Below, in pieces: positions 9,929-22,250 of a stretch of DNA of 64,000 bases (position 1 is its first letter; every line of letters starts with the position of its first letter). Position numbers and translations under genes: made by a program. The notes below the pieces were generated by a model, which did not search any database, was not told the DNA's origin, and was given only the letters and a program-made list of their open reading frames with translations. Origin of the DNA: Cladorhizidae sp. MBARI D1340-BT2. Its lineage: Eukaryota; Porifera; Demospongiae; Poecilosclerida; Cladorhizidae. The stretch lies in contig JAQNBH010000004.1 of the NCBI GenBank assembly GCA_028752905.1, forward strand, positions 1,348,610 through 1,412,609, given 5' to 3'.

Positions 9929-10155
9929 GGCAGCTGCTATGCCAGAGAGACTCTACCAACACTGCTGATATCTGTGCCGCTTGTACTGGGTGCAGCTGCT
10001 ATGCCAGAGAGACTCTACCAACACTGCTGTTATCTGTGCCGCTTGTACTGGGGGCAGCTGCTATGCCAGAGAGACTCTACCAACACTGCTGATATCTGTG
10101 CCGCTTGTACTGGGGGCAGCTGCTATGCCAGAGAGACTCTACCAACAACCCTAGC
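9929..10155. repeat. 62-bp tandem repeat, about 3.7 copies
   Basis: The unit begins GGCAGCTGCTATGCCAGAGA and continues CTCTACCAACACTGCTG, TATCTGTGCCGCTTGTACTG. It lies directly after the SHP exon intron start and before a 29-bp array. Confidence 0.9.
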
Positions 10156-10570
10156 CTTATATGGTAGTTTCAACCTCGCCCTAGCCTTACATGGTAGTTC
10201 AACCTAGCCCTAGCCTTATATGGTAGTTCAACCTAGCCCTAGCCTTATATGGTAGTTCAACCTAGCCCTAGCCTTATATGGTAGTTCAACCTAGCCCTAG
10301 CCCTATATGGTAGTTCAACCTAGCCCTAGCCCTATATGGTAGTTCAACCTAGCTCTAGCCTTTGGTAGTTCAACCTAGCCATCTTATATGGTAGTTCAAC
10401 CTAGCCCTAGCCTTATATGGGTAGTTCAACCTAGCCCTAGCCCTATATGGTAGTTCACCCTAGCCCTAGCCCTATATGGCAGTTCAACCTAGCCCTAGCC
10501 CTAGCCTTATATGGTAGTTCAACCTAGCCCTAGCCTTATATGGTAGTTCAACCTAGCCCTAGCCCTGTTG
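10150..10570. repeat. 29-bp minisatellite, about 14 copies
   Basis: The unit is AGCCCTAGCCTTATATGG then TAGTTCAACCT. Units vary between CCTTATATGG and CCCTATATGG. It contains a CCCTAGCCCTA core reminiscent of the arrays at 37.4-49.2 kb (reverse strand) and 61.3-62.1 kb. Confidence 0.92.
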
Positions 10571-10599
10571 TGTTGAGGGAAGGTGATATTTGCCCTCAC

Positions 10600-13500
10600 C
10601 TGTTAGTCCATTGTGTGTCCTCATAGCGCTATTGTCAACCTACTTCAACCTGCCTCCACCCAGTGTGGTGTTGGTCCAGTGTGTGTCCTCATAGAGCTAT
10701 TGTCAACCTACTTCAACCTGCCTCAACCCAGTGTGGTGTTGGTCCAGTGTGTGTCCCCATAGAGCTATTGTCAACCTACTTCAACCTGCCTCCACCCAGT
10801 GTGGTGTTGGTCCAGTGTGTGTCCGCATAGCGCTATTGTCAACCTACTTCAACCTGCCTCCACACCCAGTGTGGTGTTGGTCCAGTGTGTGTCCCCATAG
10901 AGCTATTGTCAACCTACTTCAACCTGCCTCCACACAGTGTGATGTTGGTCCAGTGTGTGTCCCCATAGAGCTATTGTCAACCTACTTCACTGCCTCCACA
11001 CAGTGTGATGATGGTCCAGTGTGTGTCCCCATAGAGCTTTTGTCAACCTACTTCAACCTGCCTCCACCCAGTGTGATGTTGGTCCAGTGTGTGTCCCCAT
11101 AGAGCTATTGTCAACCTTACTTCAACCTGCCTCCACCCTGTGTGATGTTGGTCCATTGTGTGTCCTCATAGAGCTATTGTCAAACTACTTCAACCTGCCT
11201 CCACCCAGTGTGGTGTTGGTCCAGTGTGTGTCCCCATAGAGCTATTGTCAACCTACTTGAACCTGCCTCCACCCAGTGTGGTGTTGGTCCAGTGTGTGTC
11301 CCCATAGAGCTATTGTCAACCTACTTCAACGTGCCTCCACCCAGTGTGGTGTTGGTCCAGTGTGTGTCCCCATAGAGCTATTGTCAACCTACTTGAACCT
11401 GCCTCCACCCAGTGTGGTTTTGGTCCAGTGTGTGTCCCCATAGAGCTGTATTGTCAACCTACTTCAACCTGCCTCCACCCAGTGTGGTGTTGGTCCAGTG
11501 TGTGTCCCCATAGAGCTATTGTCAACCTACTTCAACCTGCCTCCACCCAGTGTGGTGTTGGTCCAGTGTGTGTCCCCATAGAGCTATTGTCAACCTACTT
11601 CAACCTGCCTCCACCCAGTGTGGTGTTGGTCCAGTGTGTGTCCCCATAGAGCTATTGTCAACCTACTTCAACCTGCCTCAAACCAGTGTGATGTTGGTCC
11701 AGTGTGTGTCCCCATAGAGCTATTGTCAACCTTACTTCAACTTGCCTCCACCCAGTGTGGTGTTGGTCCATTGTGTGTCCTCATAGAGCTTTTGTCAACC
11801 TACTTCAACCTGCCTCCACCCAGTGTGGTGTTGGTCCAGTGTGTGTTCCCGTAGAGCTATTATCAACATACTTCAACCTGCCTCAACCCAGTGTGGTGTT
11901 GGTCCAGTGTGTGTTCCCATAGAGCTATTGTCAACCTTACTTCAACCTGCTTCCACCCAGTGTGATGTTGGTCCAGTGTGTGTCCTCATAGAGCTATTGT
12001 CAACCTACAGTACTTCAACTTTCCTCAACCCAGTGTGATGTTGGTCCAGTGTGTGTCCCCATATACCATACTTCAACTTCCACCCAGTGTGGTGTTGGTG
12101 TGTATCCCATAGAGCTTTTGTCAACCTACTTCAACCTGCCTCCACCCAGTGTGATGATGGTCCAGTGTGTGTCCCCATAGAGCTATTGTCAACCTACTTC
12201 AACCTGCCTCAACCTAGTGTGGTGTTGATCCAGTGTGTGTCCCCATAGAGCTATTATCAACATACTTCAACCTGCCTCCACCCAGTGTGATGTTGGTCCA
12301 GTGTGTGTCCTCATAGAGCTATTGTCAACCTACTTCAACCTGCCTCCACCCAGTGTGGTGTTAGTTCAGTGTGTGTCCTCATAGAGCTTTTGTCAACCTA
12401 CTTCAACCTGCCTCAACCCAGTGTGATGTACATGTAGGTCCAGTGTGTGTCCCCATAGAGCTATTGTCAACCTCAACCAGCCTCCACCCAGTGTGGTGTT
12501 GGACCAGTGTGTGTCCCCATAGAGCTATTGTCAACCTTACTTCAACCTGCCTCCACCCAGTGTGATGTTGGTCCAGTGTGTGTCCTTATAGAGCTATTGT
12601 CAACCTACTTCAATCTGCCTCAACCCAGTGTGATGTTGGTCCAGTGTGTGTCCCCACATAGAGCTATTGTCAACCTACTTCAACCTGCCTCCACCCAGTG
12701 TGATGTTGGTCCAGTGTGTGTCCCCACATAGAGCTATTGTCAACCTACATACTTCAACCTGCCTCCACCCAGTGTGATGTTGGTCCAGTGTGTATCCCCA
12801 TAGAGCTATTGTCAACCTTGTACTTCAACCTGCCTCACCCAGTGTGGTGTTGGTCCAGTGTGTGTCCCCATAGAGCTATTGTCAACCTACTTCAACCTGC
12901 CTCAACCTAGTGTGGTGTTGATCCAGTGTGTAGAGCTATTGTCAAACTTACTTCAACCTGCCTCCACCCAGTGCGGTGTTGGTCCAGTGTGTGTCCTCAT
13001 AGAGCTATTGTCAACATACTTCAACCTGCCTCAACCCAGTCTGGTGTTGGTCCAGTGCGTGTCCCCAAAGAGCTTTTGTCAACCTACTTCAACCAGCCTC
13101 AACCCAGTGTGGGTGTGGTTTAGTGTGTGTCCCCATTGAGCTATTGTCAACCTACTTCAACCTGCCTCCACCCAGTGTGATGTTGGTCCATTGTGTGTCC
13201 TCATAGAGCTATTGTCAACCTACTTCAACCTGCCTCAACCCCAGTGTGATGTTGGTCCTGTGTGTGTCACCATAGAGCTATTGTCAACCTTACTTCAACT
13301 TGCCTCCACACAGTGTGGTGTTGGTCCAGTGTGTGTCCCCATAGAGCTTTTATCAACCTACTTCAACCTGCCTCCACCCAGTGAGATGTTGGTCCAGTGT
13401 GTGTCCCCATAGAGCTATTGTCAACCTCAACCAGCCTCCACCCAGTGTGGTGTTGGTCCAGTGTGTGTCCCCATAGAGCTATTGTCAACCTACTTCAACC

Positions 13501-15307
13501 TGCCTCCACCCAGTGTGATGTTGGTCCAGTGTGTGTCCCCATAGAGCTATTTTCAACCTACTTCAACCTGCCTCAACCCAGTGTTGTGTTGGTCCAGTGT
13601 GTGTCCCCATTGAGCTATTGTCAACCTACTTCAACCTGCCTCCACCCAGTGTGATGTTGGTCCATTGTGTGTCCTCATAGAGCTATTGTCAACCTACTTC
13701 AACCTGCCTCAACGCAGTGTTGTGTTGGTCCAGTTTGTGTCCCCATAGAGCTATTGTCAACCTGCCTCCATCCAGTGTGGTGTTGGTCCAGTGTGTGTCC
13801 CGATAGAGCTATTGTCAACCTTGCTTCAACCTGACTCCACCCAGTGTGATGTTGGTCTAGTGTGTGTCCTCCTAGAGCTATTGTCAACCTACTTCAACCT
13901 GCCTCAACCCCAGTGTGATGTTGGTCCTGTGTGTGTCACCATAGAGCTATTGTCAACCTTACTTCAACTTGCCTCCACACAGTGTGGTGTTGGTCCAGTG
14001 TGTGTCCCCATAGAGCTTTTATCAACCTACTTCAACCTGCCTCCACCCAGTGAGATGTTGGTCCAGTGTGTGTCCCCATAGAGCTATTGTGAACCTCAAC
14101 CAGCCTCCACCCAGTGTGGTGTTGGTCCAGTGTGTGTCCCCATAGAGCTATTGTCAACCTACTTCAACCTGCCTCCACCCAGTGTGATGTTGGTCCAGTG
14201 TGTGTCCCCATAGAGCTATTTTCAACCTACTTCAACCTGCCTCAACCCAGTGTGGTGTTGGTCCAGTGTGTGTCCCCATAGAGCTATTGTCTATCTACTT
14301 CAACCTGCTTCAACCCATTGTTGTGTTGGTCCTGTGTGTACCACCATAGAGCTATTGTCAACCTTACTTCAACCTGCCTCCACCCAGTGTGATGTTGGTC
14401 CAGTGTGTGTCCTTATAGAGCTATTGTCAACCTACTTCAACCTGCCTCAACCCAGTTTGGTGTTGGTCCAGTGTGTGTCCCCATAGAGCTATTGTCAAAC
14501 TTACATGTAAATCAACCTGCCTCCACCCAGTGCGGTGTTGGTCCAGTGTGTGTCCTCATAGAGCTATTGTCAACATACTTCAACCTGCCTCCACCCAGTG
14601 TGGGGTTGGTCCAGTGTGTGTCCCCATAGAGCTTTTGTCAACCTACTTCAACCTGCCTCAACCCAGTGTGGTGTTGGTCCAGTGTATGTCCCCATTGAGC
14701 TATTGTCAACCTTCAACCTGCCTCCACTCAGTGTGGTGTTGGTCCATTCTGTGTCCTCATAGATCTATTGTCAACCTACTTCAACCTGCCTCCACCCAGT
14801 GTGGTGTTGGTCCAGTGTGTGTTCCCATAGAGCTAATGTCAACCTACACTTCAACCTGCCTCCAACCAGTGTGGTGTTTGTCCAGTGTGTGTCCGCATAG
14901 AGCTATTGTCAACCTACTTCAACCTGCCTCCACCCAGTGTGGTGTTGGTCCAGTGTGTGTCCCCATAGAGCTATTGTCAGCCTAATTCAACCTGCCTCCA
15001 ACCAGTGTGGTGTTGGTCCAGTGTGTGTCCCCATAGAGCTATTGTCAACCTACTTCAACCTGCCTCCACCCAGTGTGATGTTGGTCCAGTGTGTGTCCCC
15101 ATAGAGCTATTGTCAACCTACTTCAACCTGCCTCAACCTAGTGTGGTGTTGATCCAGTGTGTGTCCCGATAGAGCTATTGTCAACCTACTTCAACCTGCC
15201 TCCACCCAGTGTGGGGTTGGTCCAGTGTGTGTCCCCATAGAGCTTTTGTCAACCTACTTCAACCTGCCTCAACCCAGTGTGATGTTGGTCCAGTGTGTGT
15301 CCCCATA
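10600..15307. repeat. 68-bp satellite, left part (about 69 copies)
   Basis: The period is 68 bp. The unit runs GTGTGTCCCCATAGAGCTAT, TGTCAACCTACTTCAACCTG, CCTCCACCCAGTGTGGTG, TTGGTCCAGT. Units differ at CTCC/CTCA, GTGTGGTG/GTGTGATG, CCCCATAG/CCTCATAG, and some lose about 17 bp (CAACCTCAACCAGCC). The right part, from about 13110, is almost identical to 19360-21570, including private variants such as GTCTATCTACTTC and CACCCAGTGAGATG. A block of about 2.2 kb was therefore duplicated as a unit. Frames over it are broken every few units and are not genes. Confidence 0.95.
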
Positions 15308-18032
15308 GGGCAAGGTCACCGTGATGCGTGTTACGTTTTTTCGACTTTTTTCGACTTTACTTGCCTACTATTTTACTATGCTTCAATATATGAGCACCAC
15401 TCAAATTCCCTTGTGAATATCAGGACATAGCTAAACTTTTAACCAATTTTCATAAAAAGTTTCCCTGTAAGTTAGGAGCTAGAGCTTGATAAGTTATCGT
15501 GATGCGCGTTACGAAATTGTGACACAAAATTTCTTAACTCAATTTGTACACAAGTTTCTAGAAAAACGGCTCCTTCAATTTAGTTAATTCATATATATCT
15601 TCAGTAGAACTACATTGACTAAACATCCTCCAAATGTGATATTTCAAACTTGACTGATGTGCGTAGGGGGCCCATCGGGGTACGACTGTGTCACGTGATG
15701 CGCGTTACATGATGCGCGTTACAAAAAAAAAATCAGGACAAACTGACACAAATATTGCTATGTATTTAATCTACACCCCAAAAAGTACCTCACTGAGAAG
15801 GGGAGGATATGATGCATCGAGGCGGAAGGGGGGGGGCATGATGCATCCGAGTGAGTGGTCTCCCGGAGGTTAGTTATGTACATATATGCATTCATGTGTA
15901 TTCATCCAATCATGTCTATGTATTAGACAGAGGTAGGTATACAGGAAAATACATGAAACACGATCAATTATTTTTCTTCCATTCCCCGATGGACTTGGTC
16001 CCTAAATTCATATCATTTTTATTCAATCCAAAGAATCGGGAGGGGTGGCAGATTGGTGCTGGGGCTTGAACCCGTGCCAGCACGTCCTCACGTGCGACAG
16101 GGAGCCGATCTGGCTTCATCGGCCAGTTGTATCTGCCAAGTCTGGCATTTTTCATAAAAGATATGTCCACATGTGTTGGCGTGCTGCCCTCCACAACACC
16201 AAGATATGCTTTTCCATCATACACTAATGCCAGGAAGTCATTCTTGCTGAAAGTAGCAGTGATGAAGTTTTCCTCCACTTCCATATCCTGCTTCTCCTGC
16301 ACTTCCATATCTGGTTCAACCTCCTGAGCTACCTACTGAGACAAGCATGTTGTACTTTCCCAACCTTTCTGATGCAATGCATATTACGGATGCCATTTAC
16401 CGCAGGTGAGGCTGCCCAGAATGCATCATCTAGCCCCATCTGATGATTTCGCTCCACTATCTCATCGTTGATGACAAACAGAGAGACCTATCTTTTGAGC
16501 TATATATCAAATCCATACAGTGAAGTATGCAGAAGCAATGAAGCTACAACTTGTTTAGTATCAAGAGAGAGCACGCAGTCATCAGTAACCATCACTGATG
16601 GCATTAAGGATGCTGCAGCTGCGAATGAGGCAGAATCGCGGACAAGTGACTGGCGAGACTTAATCCTATTCCACACATATCGCTTCGTACTGCTCCGGTA
16701 CCGTCCACTGGGCCTTTCCCATGGCTGGTGGCAAAGTAGTTCCAAGTGAGGATGAGGGAATGTCTCTCCTCCAGCTTAGGTAGAGCATCAACAATGTATC
16801 GACTCTTGAATTGGGCCGAGGTCCCATCTGACCAGATGTTTATGTCAGTAACCTGCAGGGAATATGAGTGGGGCAGGGCCTTGAAATGATCTAAAATGTT
16901 GGGTTGAATTACAGGGCTACAGAAAATGGCAGGAAGGTTGAAGGCGAAACTGGCCCCCAATAGCTATCAGAATTTTTTTACCTCATTAGGTAGCGTTTCA
17001 AGGATTTTGTCCATGTAAGGCAGGATAGTGAACTTGGAATGGTCCTTGCAGTCAGAGGTGAGGACACCACTGTGATCCTCCCCACAATACCACAGGGAGT
17101 ACGTGAACAGTGATATGCCCGCATGAGTCCAGTGTGCTGACTGCACCTTATACATTCAAAGTTCTCCGAGAATAAACTTGACAGAAAGTGAAACTACAAA
17201 TGGTTACCTTGCCATGAAGTGATGTAGTGTTGACAGCACTGATGTGATGGAGAATAGAATAAATCTGAGAGCTAGATCTTCTAATCCACTGCACTGCCTG
17301 CCTTTGATGGGTTTTAAATAGAACTTATGAGCTGTGGTGCCACATGGAGACAGGGCAGACTATTGGCATACTCTGGCATCTTCATGAAGCCTTTGATGTG
17401 ACAGATAGGCAGACCCCCCTCCCTACAATCATTTTATTTTATTTTTATGTTTAGCCTTTGATGTATAGCATATTGAACACACCCTCTCTCCCCTGTGATG
17501 CATGTTACAAACTTTAATTGGAATATACAAGAAATATCCTCCTGCAATATGGACCATTTTTGGTAGGCAGGAGGGGCTTATGTTAGGGAAGGAGACTACA
17601 AGATTTTATCAATATAGGTTTAAAACTATGAGGGTAGCTGGAACTTATTGATGTTTTCCGTGATGCGTGTTACATGTGATGTCAGGTAATCAAAAATCTA
17701 TCAAGCACCCATATCATGTTGATAATAACAAAAAATCTTTCTCAATATAGAAAGTTGATTGAAATCCCCACGCAAAAGTATCAACATATGTGGCATAGCT
17801 ATATTTTAGGAAGGATTTTAGCTTTTGTATATTTTAGATATATTTACTCAAAAACGAGCCTCAAAATTATGTTCTCCTTCAGAGCAATGGTTCTGGGTAG
17901 TAAATGGAGATATCTGCCCAAACTCCACATTTTCTGAAGCAGTGGAGTCTACTTTCATATACATAAACTTTTATGGCAATACCATTGAGTTTTTTTTTCC
18001 ATCTCAAATGTCATGATTTCGTGACCTTGCCC
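15308..18032 (-). mobile_element. DNA transposon with 12-bp TIRs inserted in the 68-bp satellite
   Basis: The satellite is interrupted exactly between GGGCAAGGTCAC (15308-15319) and its inverse GTGACCTTGCCC (18021-18032). Flanking trinucleotides ATA (15305-15307) and ACA (18033-18035) could be a 3-bp target duplication with one change. Inside the ends lie direct copies of GTGATGCGYGTTAC: 15321, 15499, 15695 and 15709 on the left; 17495 and 17660 on the right, all in the same orientation. Such subterminal repeats are typical transposase-binding sites. A decayed minus-strand gene fills the middle. The superfamily is not identified; the 3-bp duplication and TIR do not match a family I can name with confidence. 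Confidence 0.75.
15964..17155 (-). pseudogene. Decayed transposon-borne gene of unclassified DG/HGKG type
   Basis: Three minus-strand blocks lie in order. 17155-16967 has KVQSAHWTHAGISLFTYSLW and ILETLPNEVKKF, ending at a stop. 16960-16604 has INIWSDGTSAQFKSRY and NYFATSHGKGPVDGTGA. 16308-15964 has FLALVYDGKAYLGVV, VDISFMKNA and YNWP, a small beta-barrel-like tail. I recall the same block order (QSAHW…SDG..QFK…HGKGP.DG.GG…YD.KWY.G.V…F.HP…WP) from uncharacterised, multicopy proteins in cnidarians, sponges and fish. The D of SDG and the HGKG..DG region could be part of an RNase H-like catalytic core; that is inference. Stops and frame breaks between blocks show it is inactive. The 16490-16580 part also matches a dispersed repeat found at 36.8, 37.2 and 52.5 kb. 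Confidence 0.6.
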
Positions 18033-21000
18033 ACAGAGCTATTGTCAACCTCAACCAGCCTCCACCCAGTGTGGTGTTGGTCCAGTGTGTGTCCCCATAG
18101 AGCTATTGTCAACCTACTTCAACCTGACTCCACCCAGTGTGATGTTGGTCCAGTGTGTTTCCCCATAGAGCTATTTTCAACCTACTTCACTGCCTCAACC
18201 CAGTGTGGTGTTGGTCCACTGTGTGTCCCCATAGAGCTATTGTCAACCTACTTCAACCTGCTTCAACCCATTGTGGTGTGTGTGCCACCATAGAGCTATT
18301 GTCAACCTTACTTCAACCTGCCTCCACCCAGTGTGATGTTGGTCCAGTGTGTGTCCTTATAGAGCTATTGTCAACCTACTTCAACCTGCCTCAACCCAGT
18401 TTGGTTTTGGTCCAGTGTGTGTCCCCATAGAGCTATTGTCAACCTACTTCAACCTGCCTCCACCCAGTGTGATGTTGGTCCAGTGTGTGTCCCCATAGAG
18501 CTATTGTCAACCTCAACCAGCCTCCACCCAGTGTGGTGTTGGTCCAGTGTGTGTCCCCATAGAGCTATTGTCAACCTACTTCAACCTGCCTCCAACCAGT
18601 GTGATGTTGGTCCAGTGTGTGTCCCCATAGAGCTATTTTCAACATACTTCAACCTGCCTCAACCCAGTGTGGTGTTGGTCCAGTGTGTGTCCCCAATAGA
18701 GCTATTGTCAATCTACTTCAACCTGCCTCAACCCAGTTTGGTTTTGGTCCAGTGTGTGTCCCCATAGAGCTATTGTCAAACTTACTTCAACCTGCCTCCA
18801 CCCAGTGCGGTGTTGGTCCAGTGTGTATCTCCATAGAGCTATTGTCAAACTTACTTCAACCTGCCTCCACCCAGTGCGGTGTTGGTCCAGTGTGTTTCCC
18901 CATAGAGCTATTGTCAACCTACTTCAACCTGCCTCCAACCAGTGTGGTGTTGGTCCAGTGTGTGTCCCCATAGAGCTATTGTCAACCTACTTAAACCTGC
19001 CTCCAACCAGTGTGGTGTTGGTCCAGTGTGTGTCCCCATAGAGCTATTGTCAACCTACTTAAACCTGTCTCCACCCAGTGTGATGTTGGTCCAGTGTGTG
19101 TCCCCATAGAGCTATTGTCAACCTACTTCAACCTGCCTTGAGCAACCTAGTGTGGTGTTGATCCAGTGTGTGTTCCCATAGAGCTATTGTCAACCTACTT
19201 CAACCTGCCTCAACCTAGTGTGGTGTTGATCCAGTGTGTGTTCCCATAGAGCTAATATTGTCAACCTACTTCAACCTGCTTCAACCTAGTGTGTTGTTGA
19301 TCCAGTGTGTGTCCCCATAGACCTATGTATCAACCTACATCAACCTGCCTCAACCCAGTGTGGGTGTGGTTTAGTGTGTGTCCCCATTGAGCTATTGTCA
19401 ACCTACTTCAACCTGCCTCCACCCAGTGTGATGTTGGTCCATTGTGTGTCCTCATAGAGCTATTGTCAACCTACTGTACTTCAACCTGCCTCCAACCAGT
19501 GTGATGTTGGTCCAGTGTGTGTCCCCATAGAGCTATTGTCAACCTATTTCAACCTGCCTCAACCCCAGTGTGATGTTGGTCCTGTGTGTGTCACCATAGA
19601 GCTATTGTCAACCTTACTTCAACTTGCCTCCACACAGTGTGGTGTTGGTCCAGTGTGTGTCCCCATAGAGCTTTTATCAACCTACTTCAACCTGCCTCCA
19701 CCCAGTGAGATGTTGGTCCAGTGTGTGTCCCCATAGAGCTATTGTGAACCTCAACCAGCCTCCACCCAGTGTGGTGTTGGTCCAGTGTGTGTCCCCATAG
19801 TGCTATTGTCAACCTACTTCAACCTGCCTCCACCCAGTGTGATGTTGGTCCAGTGTGTGTCCCCATAGAGCTATTTTCAACCTACTTCAACCTGCCTCAA
19901 CCCAGTGTTGTGTTGGTCCAGTGTGTGTCCCCATTGAGCTATTGTCAACCTACTTCAACCTGCATCCACCCAGTGTGATGTTGGTCCATTGTGTGTCCTC
20001 ATAGAGCTATTGTCAACCTACTTCAACCTGCCTCAACGCAGTGTTGTGTTGGTCCAGTTTGTGTCCCCATAGAGCTATTGTCAACCTGCCTCCATCCAGT
20101 GTGGTGTTGGTCCAGTGTGTGTCCCGATAGAGCTATTGTCAACCTTGCTTCAACCTGACTCCACCCAGTGTGATGTTGGTCTAGTGTGTGTCCTCCTAGA
20201 GCTATTGTCAACCTACTTCAACCTGCCTCAACCCCAGTGTGATGTTGGTCCTGTGTGTGTCACCATAGAGCTATTGTCAACCTTACTTCAACTTGCCTCC
20301 ACACAGTGTGGTGTTGGTCCAGTGTGTGTCCCCATAGAGCTTTTATCAACCTATGTACTTCAACCTGCCTCCACCCAGTGAGATGTTGGTCCAGTGTGTG
20401 TCCCCATAGAGCTATTGTGAACCTCAACCAGCCTCCACCCAGTGTGGTGTTGGTCCAGTGTGTGTCCCCATAGAGCTATTGTCAACCTACTTCAACCTGC
20501 CTCCACCCAGTGTGATGTTGGTCCAGTGTGTGTCCCCATAGAGCTATTTTCAACCTACTTCAACCTGCCTCAACCCAGTGTGGTGTTGGTCCAGTGTGTG
20601 TCCCCATAGAGCTATTGTCTATCTACTTCAACCTGCTTCAACCCATTGTTGTGTTGGTCCTGTGTGTACCACCATAGAGCTATTGTCAACCTTACTTCAA
20701 CCTGCCTCCACCCAGTGTGATGTTGGTCCAGTGTGTGTCCTTATAGAGCTATTGTCAACCTACTTCAACCTGCCTCAACCCAGTTTGGTGTTGGTCCAGT
20801 GTGTGTCCCCATAGAGCTATTGTCAAACTTACATGTAAATCAACCTGCCTCCACCCAGTGCGGTGTTGGTCCAGTGTGTGTCCTTATAGAGCTTTTGTCA
20901 ACCTACTTCAACCTGCCTCAACCCAGTGTGGTGTTGGTCCAGTGTATGTCCCCATTGAGCTATTGTCAACCTTCAACCTGCCTCCACTCAGTGTGGTGTT

Positions 21001-21575
21001 GGTCCATTCTGTGTCCTCATAGATCTATTGTCAACCTACTTCAACCTGCCTCCACCCAGTGTGGTGTTGGTCCAGTGTGTGTTCCCATAGAGCTAATGTC
21101 AACCTACACTTCAACCTGCCTCCAACCAGTGTGGTGTTTGTCCAGTGTGTGTCCGCATAGAGCTATTGTCAACCTACTTCAACCTGCCTCCACCCAGTGT
21201 GGTGTTGGTCCAGTGTGTGTCCCCATAGAGCTATTGTCAGCCTAATTCAACCTGCCTCCAACCAGTGTGGTGTTGGTCCAGTGTGTGTCCCCATAGAGCT
21301 ATTGTCAACCTACTTCAACCTGCCTCCACCCAGTGTGATGTTGGTCCAGTGTGTGTCCCCATAGAGCTATTGTCAACCTACTTCAACCTGCCTCAACCTA
21401 GTGTGGTGTTGATCCAGTGTGTGTCCCGATAGAGCTATTGTCAACCTACTTCAACCTGCCTCCACCCAGTGTGGGGTTGGTCCAGTGTGTGTCCCCATAG
21501 AGCTTTTGTCAACCTACTTCAACCTGCCTCAACCCAGTGTGATGTTGGTCCAGTGTGTGTCCCCATAGAGCTATT
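18033..21575. repeat. 68-bp satellite, right part (about 52 copies)
   Basis: This continues the same 68-bp satellite after the transposon, starting mid-unit at AGAGCTATTGTCAACC. From about 19360 it repeats 13110-15307 nearly base for base at an offset of about 6.33 kb. The offset falls to about 6.26 kb after 20880, because this copy lacks one unit (68 bp) present at about 14565-14632. It ends at 21575 against a 29-bp array. Confidence 0.95.
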
Positions 21576-22250
21576 GTTCTTAAGCCAGTCATATACTCTG
21601 GGATCTTCTTCAGCCAGTCATATACTCTGGGACCTTCTTCAGCCAGTCATATACTCTGGGATCTTCTTATGCCAGTCATATACTCTGGGATCTTCTTCAG
21701 CCAGTCATATACTCTGGGATCTTCTTCAGCCAGTCATATACTGTGGGATCTTCTTCAGCCAGTCATATCCTCTGGGATCTTCTACAGCCAGTCATATACT
21801 CTAGGATCTTCTTCAGCCAGTCATATACGCTGGGACCTTCTTCAGCCAGTCATATACTCTGGGATCTTCTTCAGCCAGTCATATACTCTGGGATCTTCTT
21901 CAGCCAGTCATATACTCTGGGATCTTCTTCAGCCAGTCATATACTCTGGGATCTTCTTCAGCCAGTCATATACTCTGGGATCTTCTTCAGCCAGTCATAT
22001 ACTCTGGGATCTTCTTCAGCCAGTCATATACTCTGGGATCTTCTTCAGCCAGTCATATACTCTGGGATCTTCTTCAGCCAGTCATATACTCTGGGATCTT
22101 CTTCAGCCAGTCATATACTCTGGGATCTACTTCAGCCAGTCATATACTCTGGGATCTTCTTATGCCAGTCATATACTCTGGGACGTTCTTCTGCCAGTCA
22201 TATACTCTGGGATCTTCTTAGTCAGTCATATACTCTGGGATCTTCTTCAC
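21576..22250. repeat. 29-bp minisatellite, about 23 copies
   Basis: The unit is CAGCCAGTCATATACTCTGG then GATCTTCTT. It has no stop in the plus-strand register and its 29-bp length cycles through all three frames, so long serine/leucine-rich frames of up to about 220 codons arise by construction. Not a gene. The last units degrade into unique sequence at about 22250. Confidence 0.93.

Noticed and set aside
16045..16110. GGGTTCAAGCCCCAGCACC on the minus strand, tRNA B-box-like
   Set aside because: It lies within the coding-like tail of the transposon gene (VLARVQAPAPIC) and has no A-box or acceptor stem; coincidence is more likely.
10600..21575. Many 60-170 codon frames with LLSTYFNLPPPSVVLVQC resembling an LRR protein
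   Set aside because: The 68-bp unit is not a multiple of three and frames change every few units; no consistent protein can be read through the array.
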